64,000 nt of DNA from Aquilaria yunnanensis (taxonomy: Eukaryota > Streptophyta > Magnoliopsida > Malvales > Thymelaeaceae). The notes below the pieces were generated by a model. That model was not told the DNA's origin. It saw only the letters and a list, made by a program, of their open reading frames with translations, and made no database searches. The position numbers and the translations under genes are program-made. Shown here piece after piece: positions 12,190 through 23,649 of the stretch. The stretch's first letter is position 1; every line of letters starts with the position of its first letter. The stretch is from the NCBI GenBank assembly GCA_039654915.1, contig CM077594.1, positions 100,764,893 through 100,828,892 on the forward strand. The letters run 5' to 3'.

Positions 12190-13240
12190 GATTGGGAAAA
12201 GTACCAAAAAACTCACTCTAATTATTGCCCTGAATCGATTTGATTACTATAATTTTGAATGGTTTCAATTGTATTATTAAAGTCATAACTTGAGACCAAA
12301 TTGGCTACTATTATTTTAGTTTGGTATCAAATATGCCACCAACTGTTAAAAACCTAACAGAAAACTCGAAAAGTTGTTGATTTTAAAATATTATGGTATT
12401 TATGTAACTTTTAACAAATTTTAAGAGCTGTGTATAATTTACCATTTTCATTTTTATGCAGTAACAGCTCCTATTCACGTCACTTCTCATCCTCTCTTCA
12501 TGTTTATGCCACTCCCGTGTCGTGCTCCCACAAGCCGCAAGCAGCAACAACCAGAGTTCATCGGTGAAGTGAAATAGTGATCATTGCAAAATCTGCCGCA
12601 AAACCTCAATCTCTTTTCGACAGTGTCTTCCAAACAGCTAAGAACTGTGATCGCCATGAATTTAGTTGCGAAGGCTGCCTGAAGTTTACCGCTAACACAA
12701 AATCCCGCCAAACAGCAACAAAAAAGAGGAGTTTTGCTCCCCCAAGGTCAATAAACACAAAGAAACCAACTTTTTAATCAATTGCGCGCACACAACATTG
12801 AGTTTTAAAAACCAATTCTAGGGTTTATGAATAATTTCATAAACCCAAATATGATTCGAACAAAAGATTGAACCAATCCAAGCAAAATCAAGCCCTCGAT
12901 CCATAGGGCTATTGTTATACGACCTTAATACTACAGAACCGAGCAATCCATTGATGATTTCACAAAAGGGACATGAGTGTGACAGGTTATGAAGATGATG
13001 GTTCAATTGTTAAATGAGAAAGTTTTAAGGTTTCTAAGACAAAGATAAAATGATCAGGTGTTAGAACTAGGTTTTCAACTTTTTTTTGGTCCAACTTAAT
13101 ACACCAAGTTAATGGAAGGCCTAAAACGAAACACTTAAATGATATTAGGGATGTTTTATACAAAATTTTAATGTTAGGATCTAAAATGGTATAATAAAAA
13201 AAAATTAGGGATTACGTATGCAATTTACTCTAAACTGCGC
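12190..13240. mobile_element. Probable TIR-element remnant, related to the 43 kb region
   Basis: Bases 12830-12990 share an ordered set of motifs with 43325-43450: tgattcgaac, gaaccaatccaag, aaatc(a/t)agcc, gggct(a/g)tt, then a pyrimidine-rich stretch and 'ccaagtcatc/cgagcaatcc'. Both cores sit in AT-rich arms with 'ttagg(g/a)a' phrases typical of non-autonomous plant TIR elements. Ends and target-site duplications are not resolved, so the type is an inference. Confidence 0.4.
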
Positions 13241-14022
13241 CTTTGTGATGTACCAATCGCAGGGCACTTGCTCATTGGGTAAAATTATAGTTTATCTCTT
13301 TTTTATTTCGATGATTTACACTTTGGCCCTTGCATTAGTGTTTGACAATGAGAACAATTTTAAAATTTTAATTTAAACTATATAATACACATGTTTTGGT
13401 TTTGAAACAGTGCTTCTTGCATTGTTCCATAATGCAGTCTTTACTTATTTCAAAATTTTGTCAGGAATCTCCAAACCTTAGGGCATTGGCATGGGCACTG
13501 CCCTACCTTGTCCACCACCCGAGTTTGAGACATGCCCCCCTCCTGTCTTCTTAACTTTTTAGCCTTGTAGTGTATAGTTAATTCTGAGTAGCAAAAAAAA
13601 AAAAAATTATATAAGGAGAGTCCAAAGAATCAAATAGGGCTTAAGCCTACCAACAGCCAACAGTGTTCAGCGGTGATGTGTGTTGGCAATTGGCATCGAA
13701 TTTGCATTTCCTCACCCAGCCTCTTCGCTTTCTCTCAGAGGCCTCCCACTGTTATTGGGCATTGTCCAGAGCCCACTCGAGGTCAAAGACATCATTTTTT
13801 CCCCCCATAACTTTAAGAAATGCAGCAAGTGTTTCTTTTTAACTATACATTCTCTGTTTAATCTTTTTATATTTTCTCTTTTTTTCCTTTATTTTTATTT
13901 CAGTCCTATTTCTTTGTCTACGTATCCAAAAAAATTATTCCATGAGGCTAAGTATCAATTTATGAATCAGAATGCTGTAAGGTGTAGTTTCATCCATACC
14001 TTTGGGAGGGTTGTTGTTGTTG

Positions 14023-14057
<35 letters not shown>

Positions 14058-14096
14058 TGGTGTGTGTTATATAATGCAAAATTCTTCATTTTCTAA
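13241..14096. other. Spacer with a TTG/TTA microsatellite
   Basis: The region has no recognised exon. The 138-codon plus-strand ORF at 13680-14096 is low-complexity and ends in the microsatellite, so it is not called. Confidence 0.5.
14011..14055. repeat. (TTG)n(TTA)n microsatellite
   Basis: About five TTG units run directly into about ten TTA units, just before the left end of the 14.1 kb TIR element. Confidence 0.95.
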
Positions 14097-14531
14097 GGCT
14101 TAACTATTCATATAGTCCCTGAATTTACTCAACTTGCACAAGTTGGTCCATGACTCATGACTCCAAAACTTAAGCCCTTGAACTTTGCAAAATGTCATGA
14201 ATTGGTCCATCAACTCTAAGACCCATATGTAAATATTACAAAAGCCTCTATTATCTTTTATTATTTTTCATAAGAGCCCTTTTTTGTTCTAAAGTGTGCA
14301 AATATGTTATCCTTGCGTCAACCTCTGACAATCTCAGCCAAGACATAAAAGATTTAATCCTTCTACATTTCATATTATGGTTTCTTCCAATTGCTCTAAA
14401 ATTTAATGTACACTAATAAGAAACAAGGTAATAAAACCTTGGCCATATGTAGAACTTGATGCTAATCAAGATCTAGAGCCAGATTCAATAGCAAAACCAG
14501 GCATTAGTTGTTGAAATCCCACACCGCCATT

Positions 14532-15429
14532 TAGGGGTGAAAGTTTCGGGTCTAGGTCGGGTTCGAGCCAAAACCCGAAATAAATGAGAACTCTCATGAT
14601 CCAAAAATATGAACCCGAACTGATTCGAAATTAAGGGTGGACCCGAACTGACCATAAATCAAATTCTTTAAGGTTGGATTCGGGTTAACCTGAGCAACCC
14701 GTTTGTGATGTGCATGGTGAGGCAATCGACGACGGCCAAGGCAACGAAGGAGATCGACGGTAGGGCGAACAAGGCGAGGTGAGACGCAACGGCCCAATGT
14801 GACAGGAAGAATGAGGTGGTGCGTGGAGAGAGGAATGTGGAGAAGGCAATGCGATGCGATGGAGAGAGCAGGGAAAAGGAGGTGATGTGATGGAGAAATG
14901 AGGGAGGAGGAGGCCGTGCGATGGAAGAATGAGGGAGGAGCAGACAACACAGAGGTTAATGATGTGAGGGACGACGTAAAGTTACAAAAGGTCAATGGCC
15001 AAGGCACGACGGCGGCACAAGGGCGGGATGAGGCGAGGACAACTAGGCGGCAAGGCAAAGTAAGGGAGGAGGCAGGAGGGAGGAGGGACAAGAGGTGAGT
15101 TGAGGAGGGTGGACCTACTGGTGGAGAGCGGCGAGGTTAGGGAGTCTAGGTTAGTTAGATGGTGTTAAGGGAATTGGGTTGGGCCTGGAGTTAGTTTAAG
15201 GTTGGGCTGTCATGCGTTGAAGAAATTAGTGGGTTAGATATGGGCTGGGTTAGAGATTTCGAGTCAATTCGGGTTGAGCCCAAACCAACCCAATTTTTTT
15301 TCTTTTTATCGAATCGGATCGGGTCAACCCGAATAACATATTTCCTTATCCTTGACCCGACCCTAACCCAATATTTCGGATCAGATTTCGGGTCGAGTAT
15401 TGGGTTAGGGTTATTTTTTTACACCCCTA
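14532..15429. mobile_element. hAT-like non-autonomous element A, 898 bp
   Basis: It begins TAGGGGTGAAAG and ends TTTTTACACCCCTA, a 10-12 bp TIR of the hAT type. Both subterminal zones are full of CGGGT/TTGGGTTAGGG-like motifs. The middle is a purine-rich stretch (about 14700-15130) with spurious ORFs on both strands. The 8-bp flanks (ccgccatt and ccaccacc) agree at 5 positions, so the duplication is doubtful. It shares its ends and composition with the elements at 34.4 and 52.5 kb. Confidence 0.7.
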
Positions 15430-16111
15430 CCACCACCACCAGAGGAAATTGGAATCATTTACATGTAAAAATCTAGAACAATCTTGGTTTAGAAGCTACT
15501 AGAGAAAGAGCCATTGAATCATAAACTAAATCAAAATTACTAGAGGGGAACAATGCTTGAGCACGAGTGTAGGCTAGAGATTCGGATTGTTACCGAAAAT
15601 AAACCAGGTGATGAAATTCAAATTTTTACCTACAAAAAATATCATCTAGTGATGGAAAATACAAAAAAAAAAAAAAAAACAGAATGGATTGGAACCAAAA
15701 AGAGTTAGAGATGGCCTATCCAGATCCGATCGAATTTACTTCAAAGTCTTACCAAAATTAATGAAACAAAAGATAATGCACGTCTATTTTCTTTCTTTGT
15801 TTCTTGTTCTTTTTTTTTTTAGAGAAGAACATCTTTTTTTTGTTGAAAGGGGAGGGCCTAAACATGTATTGGCCCTCTAACCTGATGCAAAATGTAGAAA
15901 TAATAGATGATTTTGTGACTGTCTTGAGGTCCCTGGAGGTTGAGCGAGAAGATAGTGTATTTAGATGTTAATGAACTAAGAGGGCTCTTTTGATGGATTA
16001 AAATAGATAATATAGGCTTTTGTAATATTTCCATCAAAGCATTTGAGTGGATGGACCAATCGTGACATGTTGCAAAGTTCAAGGACTTAAAATTACTGAG
16101 TCCTCAGTCAC

Positions 16112-17125
16112 TAAGGGTAAAAATGGGCCGGGCCTAATTCAGGTGGCTCGAACTCAAGCTACCCAAATTGAGGCTTTTCAAGCTTAGTATTTTCGAGCTT
16201 GAGCTTGAGCCTAAAAATGGTTTCGAATAAATTTGGGACCCAAGCTCAAGCCTTTACCTATCTGGCCCTATGGGCTCGAGGGCCTATTGGGCTCTAGCCC
16301 TTTAAGTGCTGTCTTAATACCCTTAGTTCCCACTCCCAGGCTCCCAGCCGCCTTAGGCTAATCTCAGCCTTACAATTTATTTGTTGACCGACCAACAGTC
16401 CTATCCGGTCGATAGTCACCATCAACGCCGGTGAAACAACGACGATAGCCTTCATCTAACAACGATCTCCACTACTGTCGGTCGGCAATTTGAGTCCACG
16501 ATGAAGCCTGCCCCACAAGAGTCCACGATGATAGCCCCACATTGGCACCAAAAACTTTGAAATCGACGGCCAGCAAGTCGCAATCGGTCCCCAGCTGTAA
16601 CTTCACAAGCTCGCAACTCCGATTGGCGATTGACCAATCAACTCGGGAGTAAATTGGATCTTTTGATCGCATATTCTTTGGTCTTGTGGAATTGGGCAGT
16701 TGAGGGATGAAACTGGGGGGAGTCTTCCTAAGCCCAAAAGTCGACCCAACAATGGATGGAGGATTGTGGTGGCTCAATCGACGTAATGAGGAAGATGATG
16801 GTGTATTCATCAAATTTACAAACTTAGGGTAGAATGGAAAAGGATTAAAAAGCTTGGGACAGGTTATAAAATTTTCCCTTCTCTAATTATGTATATAAAA
16901 AATTATAGACTCAGTCCCCATATTTTATCTAAATTATAATTATGATACCTAAAGATCTATATGTGTTATTCAAGCCTGATGGGTTTTTGGGCTAAGCTCA
17001 AGCCTACCTCAAGCCGAGCTCGAGCTTGGAAAAATCAGGCTCGAGCAATTTGAGCTCGAGCTTTGGGTAGTACTGAACTACAAAGGGGGCTCGCTCGAGC
17101 TCGATCCGGCCCATTTTCACCCCTA
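16112..17125. mobile_element. hAT-like non-autonomous element E, 1014 bp
   Basis: The left end TAAGGGTAAAAATGGGCCGG and the opposite-strand right end TAGGGGTGAAAATGGGCCGG match at 18 of 20 bases. Both subterminal zones contain many GAGCTTGAGC/GCTCGAGCTC motifs. It interrupts the right TIR of the 14.1-17.2 kb element. The 8-bp flanks do not match, so the exact insertion event is unclear. Confidence 0.75.
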
Positions 17126-17515
17126 AATTGGTCTTTTCAACTTTAGAGTCATAGACTAACTTTTATGAGTTTGACAAGTTCGGGGGCTATTTATAGTTAA
17201 GCCTTTCTCTAGCGTTTGGCGTTTGCTCGATTGCTTCGACCGAGAATTAGAGATCGAGTTTAAGCGATCACGTTTCTCTGGCAACAATTTATCGAAACCT
17301 GTAAAAGCCTTCTCCTACTCCTACTTGAGTTCCGGATTTCTTTCGTTTTACCAGACCGTAAATTTAATGCCTCTGATTTGTCTCGAAACTTTGCTTTACG
17401 CAGGCAGTTCGTTTTAACGGATTCAAGTTGGGTACTATTGCTTGATGCTGTTGCTGACATTTTGGGATCGCAGAAGTTGCTTTATGACATAATTTGATCT
17501 ATAGAAGCTGCCCGG

Positions 17516-17532
17516 GAGAGAGAGAGAGAGAG
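17516..17532 (+). repeat. GA-repeat in the VPS25 5' UTR
   Basis: A (GA)n run ends directly at the VPS25 start codon at 17533. Such GA/CT tracts are common in plant leaders. Confidence 0.9.
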
Positions 17533-17809
17533 ATGCAGAAACTCGGTGATTTTAAGCCTCCTCAATTCTTCAATTACCCGCCATATTTCACGTAATTGCC
17601 TTCACTTCAATTCGTCTATTTGATTCGTAATGGTCCCTAGTATTGTTCATTTTGCTTATAGTTCTTTTATGGAGTTGAAGAGGCACACGGTGTAGCTTCA
17701 TTAGCTCTTTCAGTGTCTGAACCTTCTTGGTAAATGACAAAGAAGAAAAGAGATCTTTTTTCAATAATAAGTCTTTGCTCTACTTGGGTTGAAATTATTG
17801 CTATTTACC

Positions 17810-17842
<33 letters not shown>

Positions 17843-20795
17843 GCGAATCTCGATTCTAATTGGTAGTTTGATACCCAGTTTGCAGCCAGTGAGGGATACC
17901 CGTGAGAAGCAGATACAACTGTGGAAGCAGCTTATTCTTGACTATTGTAGAACTGAAAAGATATTTGTCATTGCACTTGAAGAAGAATTTCCTCTTTTCA
18001 CTAATCCAGCTATTGAAAGTAAGATCCGTATCCTCATTAAAACTACCATGATCCATTATCTCTAGAATGTTTTCCAATTTGATGATAAGATAGGGTAATC
18101 TTTGCTGATGTAAGTCTGTTGCTAGTAATGTGACGATTGTTTTTTTTCTTCATGTCTGATATCTTTACATAATTTTGATTTTGTAATTGTATCGTGGCAT
18201 TAGGTTGTTTAGGTGTTGTTATTCATGTGCTTGAACTTATCTGTTTATATAGGTTGGAGAAACACACCTATGAAACTGATTCTTTCTCTCCAGTTTAAAT
18301 GATTTATATGGTGAAAGCACTAGAATTTGTGTTTGATCATTAATTGTTCTTACAGTTTCTTGCTTACAAGTAAGCTGTTGAAATTTTTTGTTTATCTAGG
18401 TTGGCCAAACTTATTTATGAAATTTCACTTCAATTGGAAGGATTTCATGGAAAGGCACTGGAATTTATGTTTGATCTTATAATTTTTCTTAGGCTCATGT
18501 TGTATGAATCGTGGAATCCCTATATCATCTCAGTTTAGGTTGCCCTCAATCATTGCCAGTTGGGCCCTTATCAAGAGCCTCCTAAATGTGTTCAGAATCT
18601 ATGGTCTTTTTACCTATAGACAGAAACTTTTTCTTATGGTATTTTGCCCTCAAGAATGCTTTAACTTTTATCTTGATTGCTTTTGGTGAAAGGCATTCAA
18701 ATTGATGAAAGTTCTAGAGAACCTGTGAAGGCAACAAACAACAAAATGCTAATAATATTGTTCCTTGTACCAGCCTATAAGGTTTCTGAAGAATTCAGGG
18801 AAATTCTTTCTTTTGGATGAGATCTTGTATCCGTAAACAAGCATTTTGATCACTGATGTAACAGGCCTATCGCATCACTCATGAGATATATTTTTTCAGA
18901 TAGTTTTTTTGTTGTCTAGTTTTCCATTAATTTTCTTTAGTGTACTATGTCCCTGCTGATTTACTTTGGGGCAGGATCCCTCAATCATGAAGCCAGAGAA
19001 GCTTTTCTCTCAGCCTTGGTTTCTGAAGGTCTATTTCTGGTCATGTTGATTTTCCTCCCTCATATTATGGTCCATGATTCTTTGAGTTCTTACAAGTCTA
19101 TTCCAATTGAACAGGACGTGCAGAGTGGTTGGATAAATCACATAGAAAATGCCTCATTCTTTGGCACCGCATTCAAGAATGGGCCAACATCATTTTGAAT
19201 TTTGTAAGTGCAATTTATTTTCACTATATCAGTAACTTGCATATCAGCAGATTGTCTATGTCTCTGGTATTTTTAATTATATGGCTGTGTAAATATAGGT
19301 CAAAGACAATGGATTTGAGGACAGTGTAATGACCGTGGAAGAAATACGCTCAGGGGTCGAGTCTCGAGGAACAGGTACCTAAATCTAAATAGTGTCTTAG
19401 ATTCTAAACCATTCTCTACCATTCTCTGATGATGAATACCTCAATGTGATTCCCTTTTCTTTTTATTCTCTTGATGGATTGGAATTCATTTGAAAAAATG
19501 TTTAGGCTGGTGTGTCTCCGTGTATGAGATTCATTAGTGGAGAGCAGGGATTTTGTGAGCTGGAGTTCAGGAGGTGGAATTATGGTTCGATGTTGAGCTG
19601 CCTTACTCTCTGCATCATCTTGTTTTATTTTTTACACCATGGAGATTGCCAAATGATCCATCCCTGAAACAACGATTCTCGTGTTTGTTGTCTGAATCTC
19701 TTCTATTTTTCTTTCTGTGCTTTCTCCTATCAGTGAAGAGCCGATGGCCAGTTATGCACAGTAGGGGACACACCTGACAACTTCATACACTCTTGGTTTT
19801 TTATTTTAATCTGCATTTATTTTCTTAAAATAGACTAGAATAATAAGAACGAGAACATTAGGCCCAGTTAGTTGTGTGATTTTTTTTCCTTAAAAATTTT
19901 CTACTTTTCTTTGATAAAGACATAGTAGGACCGTGCTGCTATCATATATTTTATAGATTTGAAGTTTCTTGTTGTAAAGTTTTCTTGAAAAGAATAGGAG
20001 AATTGTCAAATGTTGTCCTCTAAATTCTAGAAAATGGAATGGTTCTTCACTTCCACCAAACATAACATGCAACTGTTTTTACTGAAGGAAATTTGGAAAA
20101 TAAAAATGAGACACACTCCATGAGTAGACAGGCTTGGGGTTACACGTTTGATAGTGTTTGAATTCTAGTTTTAGCCACCATGAAAAAGGAATTCTAGTTT
20201 TAGCCTCATAAGTGGTGGTATTTATTGAAGAGAGGGGAAGAAGAAAAGAAGTAGAAGCATGGAAAATAAGAAACAGAATGGAAATGGGAAGAAAAAGAGC
20301 ATGAAGTGGGAAGTTTTTGAACTAGTGGTGGTTACTTTGAATTGCTCGAGTTAGATGGAAGAATGCTATATTGATCGTTTTGTTTGACATTTACTCATCA
20401 AAACAACGAGGTTATGGTGAAGGGATAAGCTGCTCTTTGGCATCTGGAGTCAGGAGTCTTGATTTGATTCTTTTCGGCTCCACGTCCCACTTCACCAAGT
20501 CTGATCTTGTTGTGCCTGGTCTTGTACTCCCTTGGTGCCCTTCCCTATCAATAAAATAGCACTCTAGAGGAGTTAGGTTTCTTTAATTGTTCTTCCTCGT
20601 AATGACAGATGTTGAATTCCTTTGCCATCTGAAATCTATTGCTGTGCTTAATTTTCCTTCTAATACTATCCAGAGCTTCATGGAATTGAGCGCACGATTT
20701 TGATGCGGGCATTGAAGTTACTAGAGAGCAAGGGGAAGCTTGCAATCTTCAAAGGAACTTCAGCAGATGATGAAGGTGTCAAGTTCAGTATGTAA
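17533..20795 (+). CDS. VPS25: VPS25, ESCRT-II subunit
   Basis: Exons are 17533-17591, 17879-18018, 18975-19028, 19115-19203, 19299-19374 and 20674-20795. They total 540 nt, giving 179 residues, the length I know for plant VPS25. The N-terminus MQKLGDFKPPQFFNYPPYF carries the PPYF motif by which VPS25 contacts VPS22 and VPS36. Two winged-helix domains follow (about 1-95 and 100-179), with landmarks REKQIQLWKQLILDYC, SLNHEAREAFLSALVSEG, AEWLDKSHRKCLILWHRIQ and TSADDEGVKFSM at the end. ESCRT-II acts on endosomes in sorting ubiquitinated cargo, and VPS25 recruits VPS20. All introns are GT-AG; intron 3 has a poor donor (GTCTAT). Introns 2 (956 bp) and 5 (1.3 kb) are long. The reading frame is intact, so the gene is probably functional. 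Confidence 0.97.
18100..18500 (+). repeat. VPS25 intron 2 segment: two degenerate internal units, also duplicated at 51 kb
   Basis: Two imperfect units of about 130 bp follow each other. Each has (t/c)aggttgg..aaac..a.(c/t)tatgaaa and ends with ggcactggaattt/agcactagaatttg plus tgtttgatc. The same order of motifs recurs at about 50830-51310, 32 kb away. Confidence 0.7.
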
Positions 20796-21207
20796 TGTTT
20801 CGTCTTAGATTATATTGCTAATGCAGGCCTTACATTTGTTGATGTATGAAGAGATCAAGCCACCGTTTGTTAGATGTGAATGAAAAAGTTCTCATGGAGC
20901 TTAAAATGTGGGAAAATATTTGTTCTAATGACTTGACTTGTTTGGTTCAGGAAATGAATTGAACATAGGCCAAAACCACACCTTGCAAAAATTCGTGATG
21001 TTTAAAGGCTTCGGTGTCGCAAGTTAAAATGTGTGTATGCCTAACCAACGGAAATTCAGCTCTATCCTGATGATTCAATGGTTGAACCGAAACTTGGATG
21101 ATAGAATGGTCCAAACTGAAAACTTTAATGGTTTGATTCCATTGGACTCGGGGCCCCTTGTCATTGATTAGATTAAGGTGAAAGAACACATTCAGTCTTA
21201 CTTTTCT
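20796..21207. other. VPS25 3' flank
   Basis: This includes the VPS25 3' UTR, whose end is not defined; no clear AATAAA is seen. No other gene is recognised. Confidence 0.5.
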
Positions 21208-21383
21208 ACGTAAGTGTTAAAATTTTGTGAGTTTTTATTTGAGTCATAAAAGTTTCAAAATGTGTAAACAATCAGTTTTAAACAATTAGTCATATGTTTT
21301 AGGGTCAACTATTTATACATTTTGCAAGTTTTAAGACTTGAATGGAAATTTGCAAAGTTTTAACACTTACATGGAAAAGTTGA
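21208..21383. mobile_element. Foldback repeat, family H, copy 1 (or left end of a larger element)
   Basis: The left arm (acttt/aagtgttaaaattttg...gagtcataaaag) and right arm (ttaagacttgaatgg...aaagttttaacactta) are imperfect inverted repeats. The same arms recur at 22035-22256. The two could be independent MITEs or the two ends of one element of about 1.05 kb. Confidence 0.5.
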
Positions 21384-22034
21384 AAAAGATTTAAGATTGA
21401 AAGTGACTTTTCCCGCTCCGAATTGAAAAATATATTTTTTTTTGAAGTAAGAACTTCTTATAATTTTTTTAATTTTTGTTTGAGTATTTTTTTGTTTATG
21501 ATTTTTTTTTACGTTTTTCAAATTTTTTAAGAAAAAAAAGAAAGCTAAAAAATATATGGTTTTTTCAAAAAGAAAACTTAGAAATATTTTTGAAGATCTT
21601 AAAAGCTTAAAGGATGATTTGAAGTTTCAAAGAACAAAATATATTTCAAAATAAATATTTTTAGTCATTAAAAAGTAATCTCAACTAAATTCATACAGAA
21701 ATATTATTAATGAGTTTGGGAATTTTTCAAAAGAATAAATAAGATAATAATTTTCTTAAATTGGAAAAGAATATTTAAAGGGATTGTTGAACAAGAACCA
21801 ATTTTATATGTCAGGTATGCTCTAGGTCAGACAAGTGTCATATTAATTTAAACGATGATAACAAAGAAATCTTCCACAATGTGTGAATTTTTATCATGAA
21901 TAAACAAAAAAAAAAGATATTGTATCCTTTTTTGGAAAAATTGAAAAATAAATCTTCTTATTGTAAGAAAATGGAGGATCAATTTTAAAAAACATTTAGA
22001 AAAAAAAAAGTGAAAGACAAATTGGCATTTGAGT
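21384..22034. other. AT-rich filler between two foldback repeats
   Basis: Very A/T-rich with long T and A runs. No exon is seen. It may be the interior of a single family H element. Confidence 0.45.
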
Positions 22035-22256
22035 TATAATCTTTCGTAAATTTTCTATTTAAATCATAAAACTTTGTGAATTTCTATTTGAGTCCAAAAA
22101 CTTACAAAACATGTAAATAGTTAGTTCTAAAGTTAACCTCATAATAAGTAGCTAACAATTTAAAACTAACTATTTACATGTTTTGAAAGTTTTAGGACTC
22201 AAATAAAATCTCACAAGTGTTAGGACTTATATAGAAAATAGATCAAAGTTTTAATG
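22035..22256. mobile_element. Foldback repeat, family H, copy 2, with a perfect 22-bp hairpin core
   Basis: Bases 22105-22126 and 22164-22185 are exact inverted copies of 22 bp (core aactaactatttacatg) around a 37-bp loop. The pairing continues outward imperfectly for about 70 bp on each side (tatttgagtcc / ggactcaaata). Confidence 0.7.
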
Positions 22257-22378
22257 TGTTATTTCCCTGTTAGAGTAATCTTACCAACAAAAATGAATTT
22301 TTAATTTTGAACTTCCAAGTTTGTTTATTGGTTAGGCAAAATTATTAACTCAAAGTTCGTGGATTAAAGGCCTTATAA

Positions 22379-23472
22379 GGCCTAAATGCTTATTGCTCCC
22401 TTAAACTATAGTGACTCAGACAATTTGCACTATAAACTACGAACCACATCAACTCAAATCTTGAATTTTGTAAAATAGGTCACTTTGGTGCTTTGAGTTA
22501 GAGATAAGCTCACATGCTATGGACACTGTAACTCGTTTAACAAAAGCCACCCCATCTCCTCCTCCTCCTTCTATTATTCCTCGCCGCAACCTTAGTCGCC
22601 TCCAATGTCATAAAACCCTTAAATGACACAACAATGCCTTTTTCTTGTTTTACCCCCACCGTTGGCACACATTTCTTCTTAAATCCTTTGACGTCCCCAC
22701 TGCCAAAAGACCCTTCAATGCAAGCGTCTGCCCTAACATTACTGTCTGACTACAAATGGAAAATCATTTCGAGAAACAAAAGGAAATCGAAGAATTCCTA
22801 GTCGACTACAAACCAATGAATTCTTTCATACAACTACCCATAAAAAAAAACATCAATTCACTAACCAGGAAGGTCCTAAAGCTCAAATTTGTAAATGTCA
22901 ACAATCAAGATGGGGTGAAAGGGTAAGGGCTTGTTGTAGATTTTACACTTCAAATAGTGGTGGATGAGTTCTTCATTGGTCCGGCGAAATCGAAACCTAA
23001 GAGCAAGTGAGGTTGGTGAATCACGCCCCATGAATTGATTTTCAATCAATAACAAAAAAAATGAGGAATTAGATGTTTTTCCTTTGTTTTTTCCTTTGTC
23101 AAAAGCTAGAATGGACATTTTGCAAAGAGAAAGTGAATGCTCGGTTTGTCTCTCTCATGGCGTCACTATCATGTGCGACCATATGAGTGCATAAGTGAAA
23201 TAAAGAACATAATTGACAGATTTCTCAAAGTTCAGGGTTCGAGTTGATGTTATGTCGAAAGCTTGAATGGAAAGTTTGCAAAGAGAGACTGAATGCTCTA
23301 TTTGTCCCTTTCATGGCGTCAATGTCACATGTGCTCACATGAGTGCATAAGTGAATTAAGGGACAAAACAAATAGATTTCTCAAAGTTCAGGGTTTGAGT
23401 TGATGCAATTCATAGTTTATGGGTAAATTGTCTGAACCACCAAGTTTAGCAGAGTAATAGTCATTTAGTTTA
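22379..23472. mobile_element. TIR element carrying a NAC gene exon (Pack-MULE-like), 1094 bp
   Basis: The left TIR (cctaaatgcttattgctc...ctcagacaatttgc...acatcaactcaaa) and the opposite-strand right TIR (ctaaatgactattactc...ttcagacaatttac...gcatcaactcaaa) pair over about 100 bp. An exact 8-bp flank ccttataa occurs at 22371-22378 and 23473-23480. Long TIRs with a captured gene exon are the hallmark of Pack-MULEs; 8 rather than 9 bp leaves the superfamily open. The interior has the NAC exon on the minus strand and a partial internal repeat (23120-23250 and 23265-23345). Confidence 0.8.
22866..23031 (-). pseudogene. Captured NAC transcription-factor exon 1 fragment
   Basis: From ATG at 23031 the minus strand reads MGRDSPTSLALRFRFRRTNE, then ELIHHYLKCKIYNKPLPF and VDIYKFEL. 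This is the start of a NAC DNA-binding domain (family form LxPGFRFHPTDEELVxxYLKxK...DxYKxEPWDLP), closest in my memory to NAC proteins beginning MGRDS. Changes from the family include loss of the PG of PGFRF, H to R in FRFHP, and a TAG in place of the Trp codon of PWDLP (22876-22878). The fragment ends at CCTG|GTTAGT (22866), matching the conserved phase-1 position of NAC intron 1. The copy therefore includes an exon and the start of its intron, so it came from genomic DNA, not a transcript. Not functional as a NAC factor. Confidence 0.82.
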
Positions 23473-23649
23473 CCTTATAATTGCCAACTCAGAGTCATAA
23501 TAAAAGCACAAGCATTCGCTCACATGCTTAAATCCGTAAACTTTTCCCGGAACTTCAGAACCACCATTAAATTAAATTTATTTTCACAATGATCACTGAA
23601 CTTATAGATATTCTTTAGAATTATCAATTCGTTAAACTAACAATTGATA

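Larger units (their letters stand above)
14097..17203. mobile_element. Mutator-like TIR element carrying two nested elements
   Basis: The left end GGCTTAACTATTCATATAG is matched by the right end, which reads GGCTTAACTATAAATAGCCC on the other strand. Both continue with 'ttggtccatgactc' and 'cttgaactttgcaaa' blocks. The left TIR covers about 14097-14290. Its right partner is split: the inner part lies at about 16015-16111 and the outer part at 17126-17203, separated by a hAT-like insertion. Flanks attttctaa and tttctctag match at 6 of 9 bases, a possible decayed target-site duplication. No transposase ORF is seen. Confidence 0.7.

Noticed and set aside
13680..14096. 138-codon plus-strand ORF
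   Set aside because: Low-complexity translation ending in a TTG/TTA microsatellite.
14594..15098. 165-codon minus and 66-codon plus ORFs
   Set aside because: Interior filler of hAT-like element A, open on both strands from composition.
14532..15429. Interstitial telomere tract
   Set aside because: The TTAGGG/CCCTAA-like motifs are degenerate, short and scattered at both ends of a transposon; they are not a tandem telomere array.
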